Shown one piece after another: positions 16,687 to 24,918 of a stretch of 64,000 nucleotides of DNA. The stretch spans positions 992,001 to 1,056,000 of the forward strand of contig CBDCSI010000002.1 of the NCBI GenBank assembly GCA_965221505.1. The letters are read 5' to 3'. Source of the DNA: CAZPXZ01 sp965221505. GTDB lineage: Bacteria > Pseudomonadota > Alphaproteobacteria > Rhodobacterales > CAZPXZ01. The notes beneath the pieces are model-generated. The model did no database searches and was not told the DNA's origin. It saw only the letters and a program-made list of their open reading frames with translations. Both the position numbers and the translations under genes were made by a program. Position 1 is the first letter of the stretch, and each line of letters opens with the position of its first letter.

Positions 16687-17556
16687 ATGGACCTGATCGT
16701 CGCGTTCGGGCTGCAGATCCTCTACGGCATCGCCAACCTGGCGCTGATCAGCCTCGGGTTGGCGATCGTCTTCGGGATGATGCGGGTGATCAACCTCGCC
16801 CACGGCGAGTTCCTGATGCTGGGCGGCTACGCCGTGGTGGTCTCCACCAACGCCGGGGTCAATCTCTGGGTGGCGATGCTGATCCTGGCCCCGCTGACGG
16901 TGGGACTGATCGGTATCCTCGTGGAGCGGCTCGTGATCCGCTGGCTCTACGGGCGGACGATCGACACCCTGCTCGCCACCTGGGGCCTGAGCCTCCTGTT
17001 CATCGGACTGGTGACATCCGTCTTCGGCGCATCGACGGCGACGACCGTCTCCCCGCCGCTCGGCGTCGTGCCGGTCGGCGAATACTCGACCTCCGCCTAC
17101 GAACTCCTGCTCGTCGGGATCGCGGCGGCGCTGTGTCTCGCCGTCTTCGCGGTGCTCAGGGGCACGAATCTCGGTCTCGTCGCGCGGGGAACCATGCAGA
17201 ACTCGGAGATGGCCTCCGCCCTCGGCCTCTCCACCTCCCGGATCTACATGATCACCTTCGGCGTCGGCGCAGCGGTCTCCGGCCTCGCCGGCGGGCTGCT
17301 CGCGCCCATCACCGGAGTCCTGCCGACGATCGGCGCCGTCTACGTCGCCAAGGCCTTCATCACGGTGATTTCCGGCGGCGCCGCGATCCTCGCCGGAACC
17401 GTGTCGGCGTCGGCGCTGCTGGGCGCCGTCAACGGCGTGACGACGTTTCTGGCCGGCCCCACCATCGGCGAGGTCGCGCTTCTCCTGACCGCCGTCGCGC
17501 TCTTGCGCCTGATGCCGCGCGGGATCACCGGCTCGATCTTCAAGAAGAGCCTGTGA
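16687..17556 (+). CDS. urea/amide-type ABC transporter permease 1 (UrtB/LivH-like)
   Basis: A 289-residue inner-membrane permease of the branched-chain amino acid/urea class with about eight hydrophobic segments. The motif MMRVINLAHGEFLMLGGYAV near residue 35-55 is characteristic of LivH/UrtB. It follows the binding-protein gene by 60 bp, and its stop is 14 bp before the next permease start. It forms half of the membrane channel. Confidence 0.85.
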   Translation: MDLIVAFGLQILYGIANLALISLGLAIVFGMMRVINLAHGEFLMLGGYAVVVSTNAGVNLWVAMLILAPLTVGLIGILVERLVIRWLYGRTIDTLLATWGLSLLFIGLVTSVFGASTATTVSPPLGVVPVGEYSTSAYELLLVGIAAALCLAVFAVLRGTNLGLVARGTMQNSEMASALGLSTSRIYMITFGVGAAVSGLAGGLLAPITGVLPTIGAVYVAKAFITVISGGAAILAGTVSASALLGAVNGVTTFLAGPTIGEVALLLTAVALLRLMPRGITGSIFKKSL

Positions 17557-17570
17557 GGCTCCGGAGCGAC

Positions 17571-18629
17571 ATGCGCGGCCCCCTGACCGTCGCCGGGGCC
17601 GGCGCGCTGTTCACCCTGGTCGCTCCCCACGCGCTGGAGCTGTTCGCGATCATCAACCTGACCACCGCGATCGCCTTCGCCCTCCTGGCGCTCAGCCTGG
17701 CGCTGGTCTGGGGCTTCGGCGGAATCCTGTGCTTCGGCCAGAACGCGTTCTTCGGCCTCGGCGCCTACGCGTTCACCGTCGCGGCGATCAACTTCGGCGG
17801 CACGACCTGGGCGATTCCCGTGGCCGTCCTCGTCGCCGTCGCCTTCGCCGCGGCGCTCGGCTACGTCATGTTCTACGGGCGGGTGAGCGACGTGTATCTC
17901 GCGGTCATCACGCTGACCGTCTCGCTCATCCTCTACAGCCTGATCCGCCGGACGTCGGGCCCCGAATACCGGATCGGCGAGTCGCTCCTCGGCGGCTTCA
18001 ACGGCATCACGTCGCCGCCGCTGAACCTCCCCTGGGACGGCTCGGCGTTCCTCTTCCCGCAGGACGTCTTCTACGTGGCGATGGCCGCCCTGATCGCCGC
18101 GTACCTCCTGGCCGCCTGGCTCGTCGGCACCCGGTTCGGCCGGGTCTGCGTGGCCGTCCGGGAGAACGAGACACGGGCGGAACTCCTCGGCTACGACGTC
18201 CGGCTCTACAAGCTCGGAATCTTCGCCGTCGGCGCGGGAATGGCCGGCCTCGCCGGCGTGCTCTTCTGCAGCGGCGTCGGGCGGGTGACGCCGGACGTGT
18301 TCAACCTGTACAACGCCGCGCTCACCGTCATTTGGGTGATCGTCGGGGGACGGGGAACCCTGATCGGCCCCGTGCTCGGCGCGTTTGCGCTGTTCTATCT
18401 CACGTCGCTGCTCGGCACCCAGTCGACGGTCAACAACAACCTCGTGCTCGGCGCGATCCTCGTCGCGTTCGTGCTCGCCGTGCCGAAGGGCGTCGTTCCC
18501 ACCCTCGCCGACTGGTTCGACGCCCGGCGCGACCGTCGCCTGCGACGGGCCCGCGAGAGGCGGATGCGCGTGCGCCCGGCGCGCGATTCGGCCCAGGCTC
18601 GACCCTCGGCGGGAGGAGCGTCGCAGTGA
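17571..18629 (+). CDS. urea/amide-type ABC transporter permease 2 (UrtC/LivM-like)
   Basis: A 352-residue permease of the LivM/UrtC type: repeated hydrophobic helices, the motif GFGGILCFGQNAFFGLGAYA (about 45-64), and the cytoplasmic loop with ENETRAELLGYDV that contacts the ATPase. The C-terminal 40 residues are a basic tail (RRDRRLRRARERRMR). ATG 17571 has CCGGAG five bases upstream; a GTG at 17553 overlapping the previous stop is an alternative. Its stop overlaps the GTG start of the first ATPase. Confidence 0.85.
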   Translation: MRGPLTVAGAGALFTLVAPHALELFAIINLTTAIAFALLALSLALVWGFGGILCFGQNAFFGLGAYAFTVAAINFGGTTWAIPVAVLVAVAFAAALGYVMFYGRVSDVYLAVITLTVSLILYSLIRRTSGPEYRIGESLLGGFNGITSPPLNLPWDGSAFLFPQDVFYVAMAALIAAYLLAAWLVGTRFGRVCVAVRENETRAELLGYDVRLYKLGIFAVGAGMAGLAGVLFCSGVGRVTPDVFNLYNAALTVIWVIVGGRGTLIGPVLGAFALFYLTSLLGTQSTVNNNLVLGAILVAFVLAVPKGVVPTLADWFDARRDRRLRRARERRMRVRPARDSAQARPSAGGASQ

Positions 18630-19348
18630 GAGGCGGGGACATCGTGCTCGAGACGCGCGACCTCTCGATGCGCTTCGGCGGCGTCCGGGCTGTCGACCGG
18701 GTGAACTTCGCGCTCCGGGAGAGGGAGCTCCGCTGCCTGATCGGCCCGAACGGCGCCGGCAAGTCGACCTTCTTCAAGTGCCTGACCGGGCAACTCCGGC
18801 CCAGCGCCGGCGACGTGCTGATCCGGGACGTCCACGTCGCGGACCGCGAGCCGCACGAGATCGCCACGCTCGGCGTCGGCGTCAAGACTCAGGTTCCGAG
18901 CGTCTTCGACGGCCTCGACGTCGAGGAGAACGTCTGGCTTGCGGCACGGCGCCGGAACCCGCCGGGCCGCGCGAAGAGCCTGACGTCCGAGACGCTGGAG
19001 CGGCTCCGGCTCGGCGACATCCGAAACCGCCGTGTGGGCCGGCTCGCACACGGGCAACGCCAGTGGGTCGAACTCGGAATGGTCGTCGCGAGCGAACCCT
19101 GGCTCGTGCTCCTCGACGAGCCTGCCGCCGGCATGACGCAGGAGGAGACGCTGCGCACCGCCGAACTGATCCGCGAGATCAACCGGACCGCGACCCTGAT
19201 CGTGGTGGAGCACGACATGCAGTTCATCCGCATGATTTCGTCGCTGGTGACACTGTTCCACGAAGGGCGCATCCTGATCGAGGACACCATGGAAGCCATC
19301 TCCGCCGACCCCCGGGCGCGAGAGGTGTACCTCGGTCACCGGGCATGA
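18626..19348 (+). CDS. urea/amide-type ABC transporter ATPase 1 (UrtD/LivG-like)
   Basis: A 240-residue ATPase with Walker A GPNGAGKST, a Q-loop region (VGVKTQVPSVF), the signature position reading LAHGQRQWVELG instead of LSGGQ, and Walker B WLVLLDEPAAGMTQ. These are features of the UrtD branch. Start is GTG at 18626 with GGGAGGAG upstream, sharing bases with the preceding TGA, so translation is coupled. It powers the transporter together with the ATPase domain encoded next. Confidence 0.85.
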   Translation: MRGGDIVLETRDLSMRFGGVRAVDRVNFALRERELRCLIGPNGAGKSTFFKCLTGQLRPSAGDVLIRDVHVADREPHEIATLGVGVKTQVPSVFDGLDVEENVWLAARRRNPPGRAKSLTSETLERLRLGDIRNRRVGRLAHGQRQWVELGMVVASEPWLVLLDEPAAGMTQEETLRTAELIREINRTATLIVVEHDMQFIRMISSLVTLFHEGRILIEDTMEAISADPRAREVYLGHRA

Positions 19349-19358
19349 GGACCGGACG

Positions 19359-21773
19359 GTGAGCGCGCTCCTCGAAGTCCGGGCGCTCGAAGCCGGCTAC
19401 GGGCGGGTTCCGGTCCTGCGCGGCGTGGACTTCGACGTGGCGGTCGGCGAGATCGTCGGCGTGCTCGGCCATAACGGGATGGGCAAGACCACCCTGATGA
19501 AGTCGCTCATGGGAATCCTGCCGGCGACGGGCGGGTCGATCCGATACGCGGGCGTCGACGTCACCCGCGAGAGCGCGAGCGAGCGGGCGCGACGCGGCAT
19601 CGGCTACGTGCCGCAAGGCCGGGGGATATTTCCGAACCTGAGCGTCCGGGACAACCTTCGCATGGGCGCGGCTGCCCATCTCCCGGACGACGAGGAGGCG
19701 ATCCGGCGCGCACTCGCGGAGTTCCCGCCGCTGGAGCCGCTTCTCGAGCGCGAGGGCGGGGCGCTTTCGGGCGGCGAGCAGCAACTCCTCGCCGTCGCGC
19801 GCTGCCTCGTCTCGGAGCCGGAACTCGTACTGCTCGACGAGCCCACGGAAGGCATCCAGCCCTCGACCGTCGACCGGATCGTCGAGACGCTGCGGAGACT
19901 CAACCGGGACGAGGGCGTCGCCCTGGTGATCGTGGAGCAGAACCTCGACTTCGTCACCGAGCTGTCGGACCGGGTCCTCCTGCTGCAAAAGGGAGTCGTC
20001 AGCGGGGAAGTCCAGGGCTCGGACGCGGCGGATCCGGCCCTGATCGAGGCGTTCACCGGCTTCGGCGCCACCGCAAGAGCGCCGGCTCCCTCCCCCGCCG
20101 CCGACCGCCCTCGGCACCGGACCCCGGCGCAGCCCCCTGTCCCGGCGGAGATTCCTTCGCCGAGACCCGCCTCCCCGCCGCCGGCCGATCCGAGAACGGC
20201 GCCGACGGCCGGGGAGGCGCCCCGCCCGGTCCCCGCCGCCAGCGAGAGGATTCCCGCCATGTCCGTTCCGCGCCCCACGCACGCCCAGCTCCGGGACATC
20301 GTCGCCGACCTCGGCATGAACCTGTCCGACGAGCGGATCGGGGAGTTCCTCGACGCGATGCAGGGCACCCTCTCGGCCTACGACGCCGTCAATGCGATGC
20401 CCGACTACCTGCCGCCCGTCCTGTATCCGCGCACCTCCGGCCATCGTCCCCCGCCCGAGGACAACCCGCTCAACGCGTGGTACGTGAAGACGGAGGTCCG
20501 CGGCGCGCCGCGCGGGCCGCTGCACGGGCGGACGGTCGCCCTCAAGGACAACGTATGCCTCGCGGGCGTGCCGATGATGAACGGCGCCTCGACGCTGAAG
20601 GGCTATACCCCGGACGTGGACGCGACCCTCGTCACCCGGTTGCTGGAGGCCGGCGCCACGATCGTCGGCAAGGCTCATTGCGAGTACTTTTGCCTCTCGG
20701 CCGGCAGCCACACCTCCGCCGCGGGCCCGGTCGAGAACCCGCACCGGCCGGGCTTCTCGGCCGGCGGGTCGTCCTCCGGGTCCGGCGCCCTCGTGGGAGG
20801 CGGCCTCGTGGACATGGCGATCGGCGGGGACCAGGGCGGATCGATCCGGGTTCCGGCGGCCTATTGCGGATGCTACGGAATGAAGCCCACCCACGGGCTG
20901 GTGCCCTACACGGGCGTCATGCCGATCGAGACGACGATCGACCACACCGGGCCGATGACGCAGAACGTGCGCGACAACGCCGTCATGCTCAAGGCGATCG
21001 CGGGCGAGGACGGACTCGATCCGCGCCAGTACGACCCGCAGGTGGACGACTATCCCGGCTCGCTTCGGCGCGGCGCCGGCGGCTTGCGGATCGGCGTACT
21101 CAGGGAGGGATTCGGCCTGCCCGGTTCCGAGCAGGACGTGGACGCCAAAGTCCGCGCCGCTGCGAAGACGTTCGAGCGGCTCGGCGCCTCGGTCGACGAG
21201 GTATCGATCCCCGCGCATCTCGACGGCTACGCGATCTGGACGCCGATCGCGCTCGAGGGCCTGACCGCCCAGATGATGCACGGAAACGGAATGGGCACGG
21301 GCTGGAAGGGTCTCTACACGACCTCGCTTCTCGACTTCCACGCCAATTGGCGAAGCCGGGCGGACGAACTCTCCGATACGCTCAAGATCAGCATGTTCGT
21401 CGGGCAGTACTACCTCAAGCGCCACCGCGGCCACTTCTACGCCAAGGCGCAGAACCTCGCCCGGCAGCTCCGGGAGACCTACGACCGGACGCTCGCCGAC
21501 TACGACCTCCTGCTCATGCCGACGGTTCCGACGAAAGCCGCGCCGCTGCCGCCGCCGGACGCTTCGCTGGAGCTCGTCTGCAAGCGGGCGTTCGACATGC
21601 TGGCCAACACGGCGCCCTTCGACGTGACCGGCCACCCCGCCTTCTCCGTCCCCTGCGGCATGAGCGACGGACTGCCGGTCGGGATGATGCTGGTGGGCGG
21701 ACGGTGGCAGGAGAGCACGATCTACCGCGCCGCCGCCGCGTTCGAGCAGGCCGTCGACTGGCGAGAGACGTGA
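19359..21773 (+). CDS. fusion: UrtE/LivF-like ABC ATPase + amidase-signature hydrolase
   Basis: An 804-residue two-domain protein. Residues 1-238 are an ABC ATPase (Walker A GHNGMGKTT, signature LSGGEQQ, Walker B LVLLDEPTEGIQP). About 239-300 is a Pro/Ala-rich linker. Residues 301-804 are an amidase-signature enzyme: LKDNV supplies the catalytic lysine (about 396), GGSSSGSG the cis-serine (about 472) and GGDQGGSIRVPA the nucleophilic serine (about 495). The likely result is hydrolysis of the imported amide at the transporter's cytoplasmic face. An internal ATG at 20259 with GAGAGGA upstream could also give free amidase. GTG start at 19359 follows TGAGGA. Confidence 0.85.
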   Translation: MSALLEVRALEAGYGRVPVLRGVDFDVAVGEIVGVLGHNGMGKTTLMKSLMGILPATGGSIRYAGVDVTRESASERARRGIGYVPQGRGIFPNLSVRDNLRMGAAAHLPDDEEAIRRALAEFPPLEPLLEREGGALSGGEQQLLAVARCLVSEPELVLLDEPTEGIQPSTVDRIVETLRRLNRDEGVALVIVEQNLDFVTELSDRVLLLQKGVVSGEVQGSDAADPALIEAFTGFGATARAPAPSPAADRPRHRTPAQPPVPAEIPSPRPASPPPADPRTAPTAGEAPRPVPAASERIPAMSVPRPTHAQLRDIVADLGMNLSDERIGEFLDAMQGTLSAYDAVNAMPDYLPPVLYPRTSGHRPPPEDNPLNAWYVKTEVRGAPRGPLHGRTVALKDNVCLAGVPMMNGASTLKGYTPDVDATLVTRLLEAGATIVGKAHCEYFCLSAGSHTSAAGPVENPHRPGFSAGGSSSGSGALVGGGLVDMAIGGDQGGSIRVPAAYCGCYGMKPTHGLVPYTGVMPIETTIDHTGPMTQNVRDNAVMLKAIAGEDGLDPRQYDPQVDDYPGSLRRGAGGLRIGVLREGFGLPGSEQDVDAKVRAAAKTFERLGASVDEVSIPAHLDGYAIWTPIALEGLTAQMMHGNGMGTGWKGLYTTSLLDFHANWRSRADELSDTLKISMFVGQYYLKRHRGHFYAKAQNLARQLRETYDRTLADYDLLLMPTVPTKAAPLPPPDASLELVCKRAFDMLANTAPFDVTGHPAFSVPCGMSDGLPVGMMLVGGRWQESTIYRAAAAFEQAVDWRET

Positions 21774-23497
21774 CGGCGCCGCCGATGCCGCCGGAGCGCG
21801 GCGCCGCTCCGGTCGACGGTCTCTCGCACGTCCGGGGCTCCTCCGACCGGCCGCTGGTCGAGGCCACGATCCCTGCGTTCCTCGCCGAAACCGTGCGGCG
21901 GCACGGCACGCGAACGGCGGCGGTCTTTCGGGCAACGGGGGACCGCTGGACCTGGGAACGGCTGGCGCGACGCGTCGACCGCCTCGCGGCCGGCCTGTTG
22001 AGCCTCGGCCTCTACAAGGGAGACCGGATCGGCATCTGGTCCCCGAACCGGCCGGAGTGGCTGATCGCGCAGTTCGCGACCGCGCGGGTGGGGCTGGTCC
22101 TGGTCAACATCAACCCCGCCTACCGCTCCGCCGAGCTGGAATACGCGCTCAACCGGGTCGGTGCGAAAGCGCTCCTCACGGCGCGGCAGTTCAAGTCCTC
22201 CGCCTACGTCGAGACGCTCCGGGAGATCGCCCCGGAACTCGACCGGTGCCGGCCCGGAGAGTTGCGGGCGAAGCGGCTGCCGACCCTGCGAAGCGTGATC
22301 GAGCTCGCCCCCGATCCGTCTCCGGGTTGCTACGGCTTCCGCGAGGTCATGGGCCGGGGCGGCGGCGGCCAGCGCTGGCGTCTCGATGCGGTGACGGCCG
22401 GGCTGCGCCCGAACGACGCGATCAACGTCCAGTTCACCTCCGGCACGACCGGGGCGCCGAAGGGGGCCACGCTCACGCACCGCAACGTCGTCAACAACGC
22501 CGTCAGCTGCGCGCGCGCGATGCGGCTCCGCGCCGGCGAGGCGCTCTGCATTCCGGTGCCGCTCTACCACTGCTTCGGCATGGTGCTCGGCAACCTGACG
22601 GCGGTCTCCTGCGGCGCGACCATGGTGTTTCCGGGGGAGGGATTCGACGCGGGGGAGACGCTCGAGGCGCTTGCGGAGGAGCGCTGCGCGGCGGTGCACG
22701 GCGTGCCGACGATGTTCGCGGCCATGCTCGACCACCCGGAATTCGAGCGGTTCGACCTCTCGGCCATGCGAACCGGGATCATGGCAGGCGCGCCGTGCCC
22801 GAGGGCGCTCATGCGACGGGTGGTGCAGGACATGAACTGCAGGGAGATCACCATCGCCTACGGGATGACGGAGACGAGCCCGATTTCCTTCCAGTCGAGC
22901 GTGGACGACAGCATCGAACGCCGCATCTCCACCGTGGGCCGGGTCCAGCCGCATATCGAAGCGAAGATCGTAGACGACGGAGGACGCACCACGCCCGTCG
23001 GCGTCCAGGGCGAGCTTCTGACGCGGGGCTACTCGGTGATGCAGGGCTATTGGGGCGATCGCGAAGGCACGGCCGAGGCGATCGTCGACGGCTGGATGCA
23101 TACCGGCGACCTCGCGACGGTCGACGCAGCGGGCTACTGCCGGATCGTCGGGCGGGTCAAGGACATGGTGATCCGGGGCGGCGAGAACGTCTACCCGGCG
23201 GAGATCGAGGAGTTCCTCTTGACCCATCCGGACGTCGCCGCGGCGCAGGCGTTCGGCGTACCGGACGAGAAATACGGCGAGGAGATCTGCGCCTGGGTCG
23301 TGCTGCGTCCGGGCGGCAGCCTGAGCGAGGAGTCGCTCCGGGACTATTGCCGCGGAAAGATCGCGCATTTCAAGGTTCCGCGCCATATCCGGTTCGTCGC
23401 CGAAATGCCCCTAACGGCGACCGGCAAGCCGCAGAAGTTCCGGATGCGGGAGAAGATGGCGGAGGAGCTGGGACTCGCTGACCGGGATCCTGCCTGA
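21770..23497 (+). CDS. AMP-forming acyl-CoA ligase
   Basis: A 575-residue adenylate-forming ligase. Motifs: the P-loop FTSGTTGAPKG (near residue 223), YGMTETSP, the hinge GRVKDMVIRGGENVYPAEIEE, and the catalytic lysine in TATGKPQKF. Family members of this size (FadK/AcsA-like, medium-chain or substituted acids) join a carboxylate to CoA via acyl-AMP. The GTG start at 21770 overlaps the stop of the amidase fusion (GTGA), so it is the last gene of the amide operon. This suggests that the acid released from the amide is activated here; ATG 21785 is an alternative start. Confidence 0.82.
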   Translation: MTAPPMPPERGAAPVDGLSHVRGSSDRPLVEATIPAFLAETVRRHGTRTAAVFRATGDRWTWERLARRVDRLAAGLLSLGLYKGDRIGIWSPNRPEWLIAQFATARVGLVLVNINPAYRSAELEYALNRVGAKALLTARQFKSSAYVETLREIAPELDRCRPGELRAKRLPTLRSVIELAPDPSPGCYGFREVMGRGGGGQRWRLDAVTAGLRPNDAINVQFTSGTTGAPKGATLTHRNVVNNAVSCARAMRLRAGEALCIPVPLYHCFGMVLGNLTAVSCGATMVFPGEGFDAGETLEALAEERCAAVHGVPTMFAAMLDHPEFERFDLSAMRTGIMAGAPCPRALMRRVVQDMNCREITIAYGMTETSPISFQSSVDDSIERRISTVGRVQPHIEAKIVDDGGRTTPVGVQGELLTRGYSVMQGYWGDREGTAEAIVDGWMHTGDLATVDAAGYCRIVGRVKDMVIRGGENVYPAEIEEFLLTHPDVAAAQAFGVPDEKYGEEICAWVVLRPGGSLSEESLRDYCRGKIAHFKVPRHIRFVAEMPLTATGKPQKFRMREKMAEELGLADRDPA

Positions 23498-23660
23498 GGC
23501 CGAACGTTGGAACGGCTCGCCCGTTTCCGCCGCGACCGGGATTCGAGCTCGGGTAGTACCCCGCCGACTCGGAACCGGAGGGTGAGCGCCGCCACCAGGG
23601 GCTGGCTGAAGGAGGGTCGCGACGAACCGTAGGGACGAACTATCGGGAGTCTCTGCGAGA

Positions 23661-23930
23661 CTACGGGCGAAGCTCGTATGCAGTCTGCATCCGCATCCAG
23701 TGTTCGGCGGTGCCCCAACCGATTGCCTCCAGCGCCGACGCCATGTTCGCCGACACCCCCGCCTTTCCGTCCAGAATTCGAGACAGCTTGACGCGCTCGC
23801 AACCGAGACGCACCGCCGTCTCGGTCACGTTCCAGCCCACCGCTTCCATGTTCTCGCGGACGAGTTCGCCCAGGTGCGGCGGGTTGCGCATCGGACCGAC
23901 GCGGTCGATCGCAACGTCGTGCTTCGCCAT
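23661..23930 (-). CDS. HigA/VapI-like XRE antitoxin
   Basis: An 89-residue XRE-family helix-turn-helix protein: HLGELVRENMEAVGWNVTETAVRLGCERVKLSRILDGKAGVSANMASALEAIGWGTAEHWMRMQTAYEL. The layout (HPG-type start, ILDGK, W-x-x-MQ-x-AYEL) is that of HigA antitoxins, which lack a long tail and repress their own operon. In HigBA the toxin precedes the antitoxin; upstream only a degraded toxin-like tail is found (23960-24084). ATG 23930 follows GAGGGAGCG. Confidence 0.8.
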   Translation of the reverse strand: MAKHDVAIDRVGPMRNPPHLGELVRENMEAVGWNVTETAVRLGCERVKLSRILDGKAGVSANMASALEAIGWGTAEHWMRMQTAYELRP

Positions 23931-23959
23931 CGCTCCCTCTGCCGTCGTCGGCTCTCGAT

Positions 23960-24084
23960 CAGGTCAGATCCACGGCATCCCTGCCTTCGAACCGGTACGC
24001 CACACGGTCCCGCTCGATCACCCTCGAGGGGATGCCCGGCGCATCTGAACCCGGATGCCCCCAGAGCGCATCGGGCGAGCCTGT
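23960..24084 (-). pseudogene. remnant of a RelE/YoeB-type toxin C-terminus
   Basis: Directly upstream of the HigA-like gene, one minus-strand frame between stops reads about 41 codons including PDALWGHPGSDAP, then RVIERDRVAYRFEGRD, and ends with TGA at 23960-23962. The pattern (E/D)-A-L-W-G ... S-R-x-I-x-R-x-x-R-x-x-Y-R-x-E-G resembles the end of Txe/YoeB toxins. No start or N-terminal half exists. Assignment rests on a short pattern read by eye, so it is tentative. Confidence 0.35.
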
Positions 24085-24108
24085 TCACCCGGCTACAGCG
24101 CCGAGACT

Positions 24109-24531
24109 CTAGCTCAGGGTACGTAGCGCGTTCTGGACGATCTTTACGTTCTCCTCGCCCAACCGTTCCAGGATGTCCTCGTTCTGCGCCTCCACATGCC
24201 GCCGCACCTTCTCGATCAGCTCGCTGCCGAGACGGGTCAGCACGAGGTGCACCCGGCGCTGATCCTCGGGCGCCAACTGGCGATGCACCAGACCGTTCGC
24301 CACCATCCGGTCCACCAGCTTGGTGAGCGTGGGCGGGTTCATCAGCACGATTTCCGCCAGTTCGCTCATGGTCTTCTTCTCGCCGGCACTCAGCGTCTCC
24401 AAGACGCGCCACGTCTCCACCTGTACGTCCAGCTCCTTCAGCCGGGCGTTCAGGCCGACATGCAGCTTGCGGTGCGCCGCAGCCAGGTCGTACAGCAGAA
24501 ACCGACCGATCGCGTGGGGTGAATCGTCCAT
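24109..24531 (-). CDS. MarR-family transcriptional regulator
   Basis: A 140-residue winged-helix regulator. LDVQVETWRVLETLSAGEKKTMSELAEIVLMNPPTLTKLVDRMVANGLV is the helix-turn-helix, followed by the wing EDQRRVHLVLTRLG and a C-terminal dimerisation helix. MarR proteins release DNA on binding small aromatics or other ligands. It is divergent from the AmiC-like gene; the 387-bp region between them holds a perfect dyad (24673-24698) that could be its operator. ATG 24531 follows GAGGAAGATCC; the frame is open further but without similarity. Confidence 0.85.
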   Translation of the reverse strand: MDDSPHAIGRFLLYDLAAAHRKLHVGLNARLKELDVQVETWRVLETLSAGEKKTMSELAEIVLMNPPTLTKLVDRMVANGLVHRQLAPEDQRRVHLVLTRLGSELIEKVRRHVEAQNEDILERLGEENVKIVQNALRTLS

Positions 24532-24918
24532 TTCCGGATCTTCCTCTCGCGCTTCCGGCCATTGCCTGGCGGCAGGGCCGACCGGCCGCAAACGCCGCAT
24601 ATGCGACCGCCGGCCGGCCGTTTCCCTCTGCGCCTCTGGCGCGAGTCCCGTCTGCCGACGGCATACTACCACAATCCGGCTTTCCCCAATGCCGGATTCC
24701 ACGTATCATCAGGTCGGGCGACCCGGCCCCGAGACCCCGGCATGCGGTGGCCGGCAGCGGTAATCGCGGCAATTTCGGGCCCACCGATCCCACGCGGGCG
24801 GCGGCATGACCGGCTTCCGTAGACCGCCGTCGGCCGGTGCGCGCACTCGGGGCGGCGCGCGTTGCCCGGTGACTCGCCGGACGCCGGGTCCGGCAAGGCC
24901 TTGAAGGAACCTGCCGCA
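24532..24918. other. 387-bp divergent intergenic region
   Basis: No gene. It separates marR-type and AmiC-like genes and carries the dyad described at 24673-24698 plus the ribosome binding site GAAGGAAC before 24919. Confidence 0.5.
24673..24698. promoter_or_regulatory. perfect 8-bp inverted repeat, candidate MarR operator
   Basis: AATCCGGC (24673-24680) is repeated inverted as GCCGGATT (24691-24698) with a 10-base centre. On the minus strand TAGTAT follows within a few bases and could be the -10 of the regulator gene. Location in a divergent region next to a MarR gene is the main argument. Confidence 0.5.
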
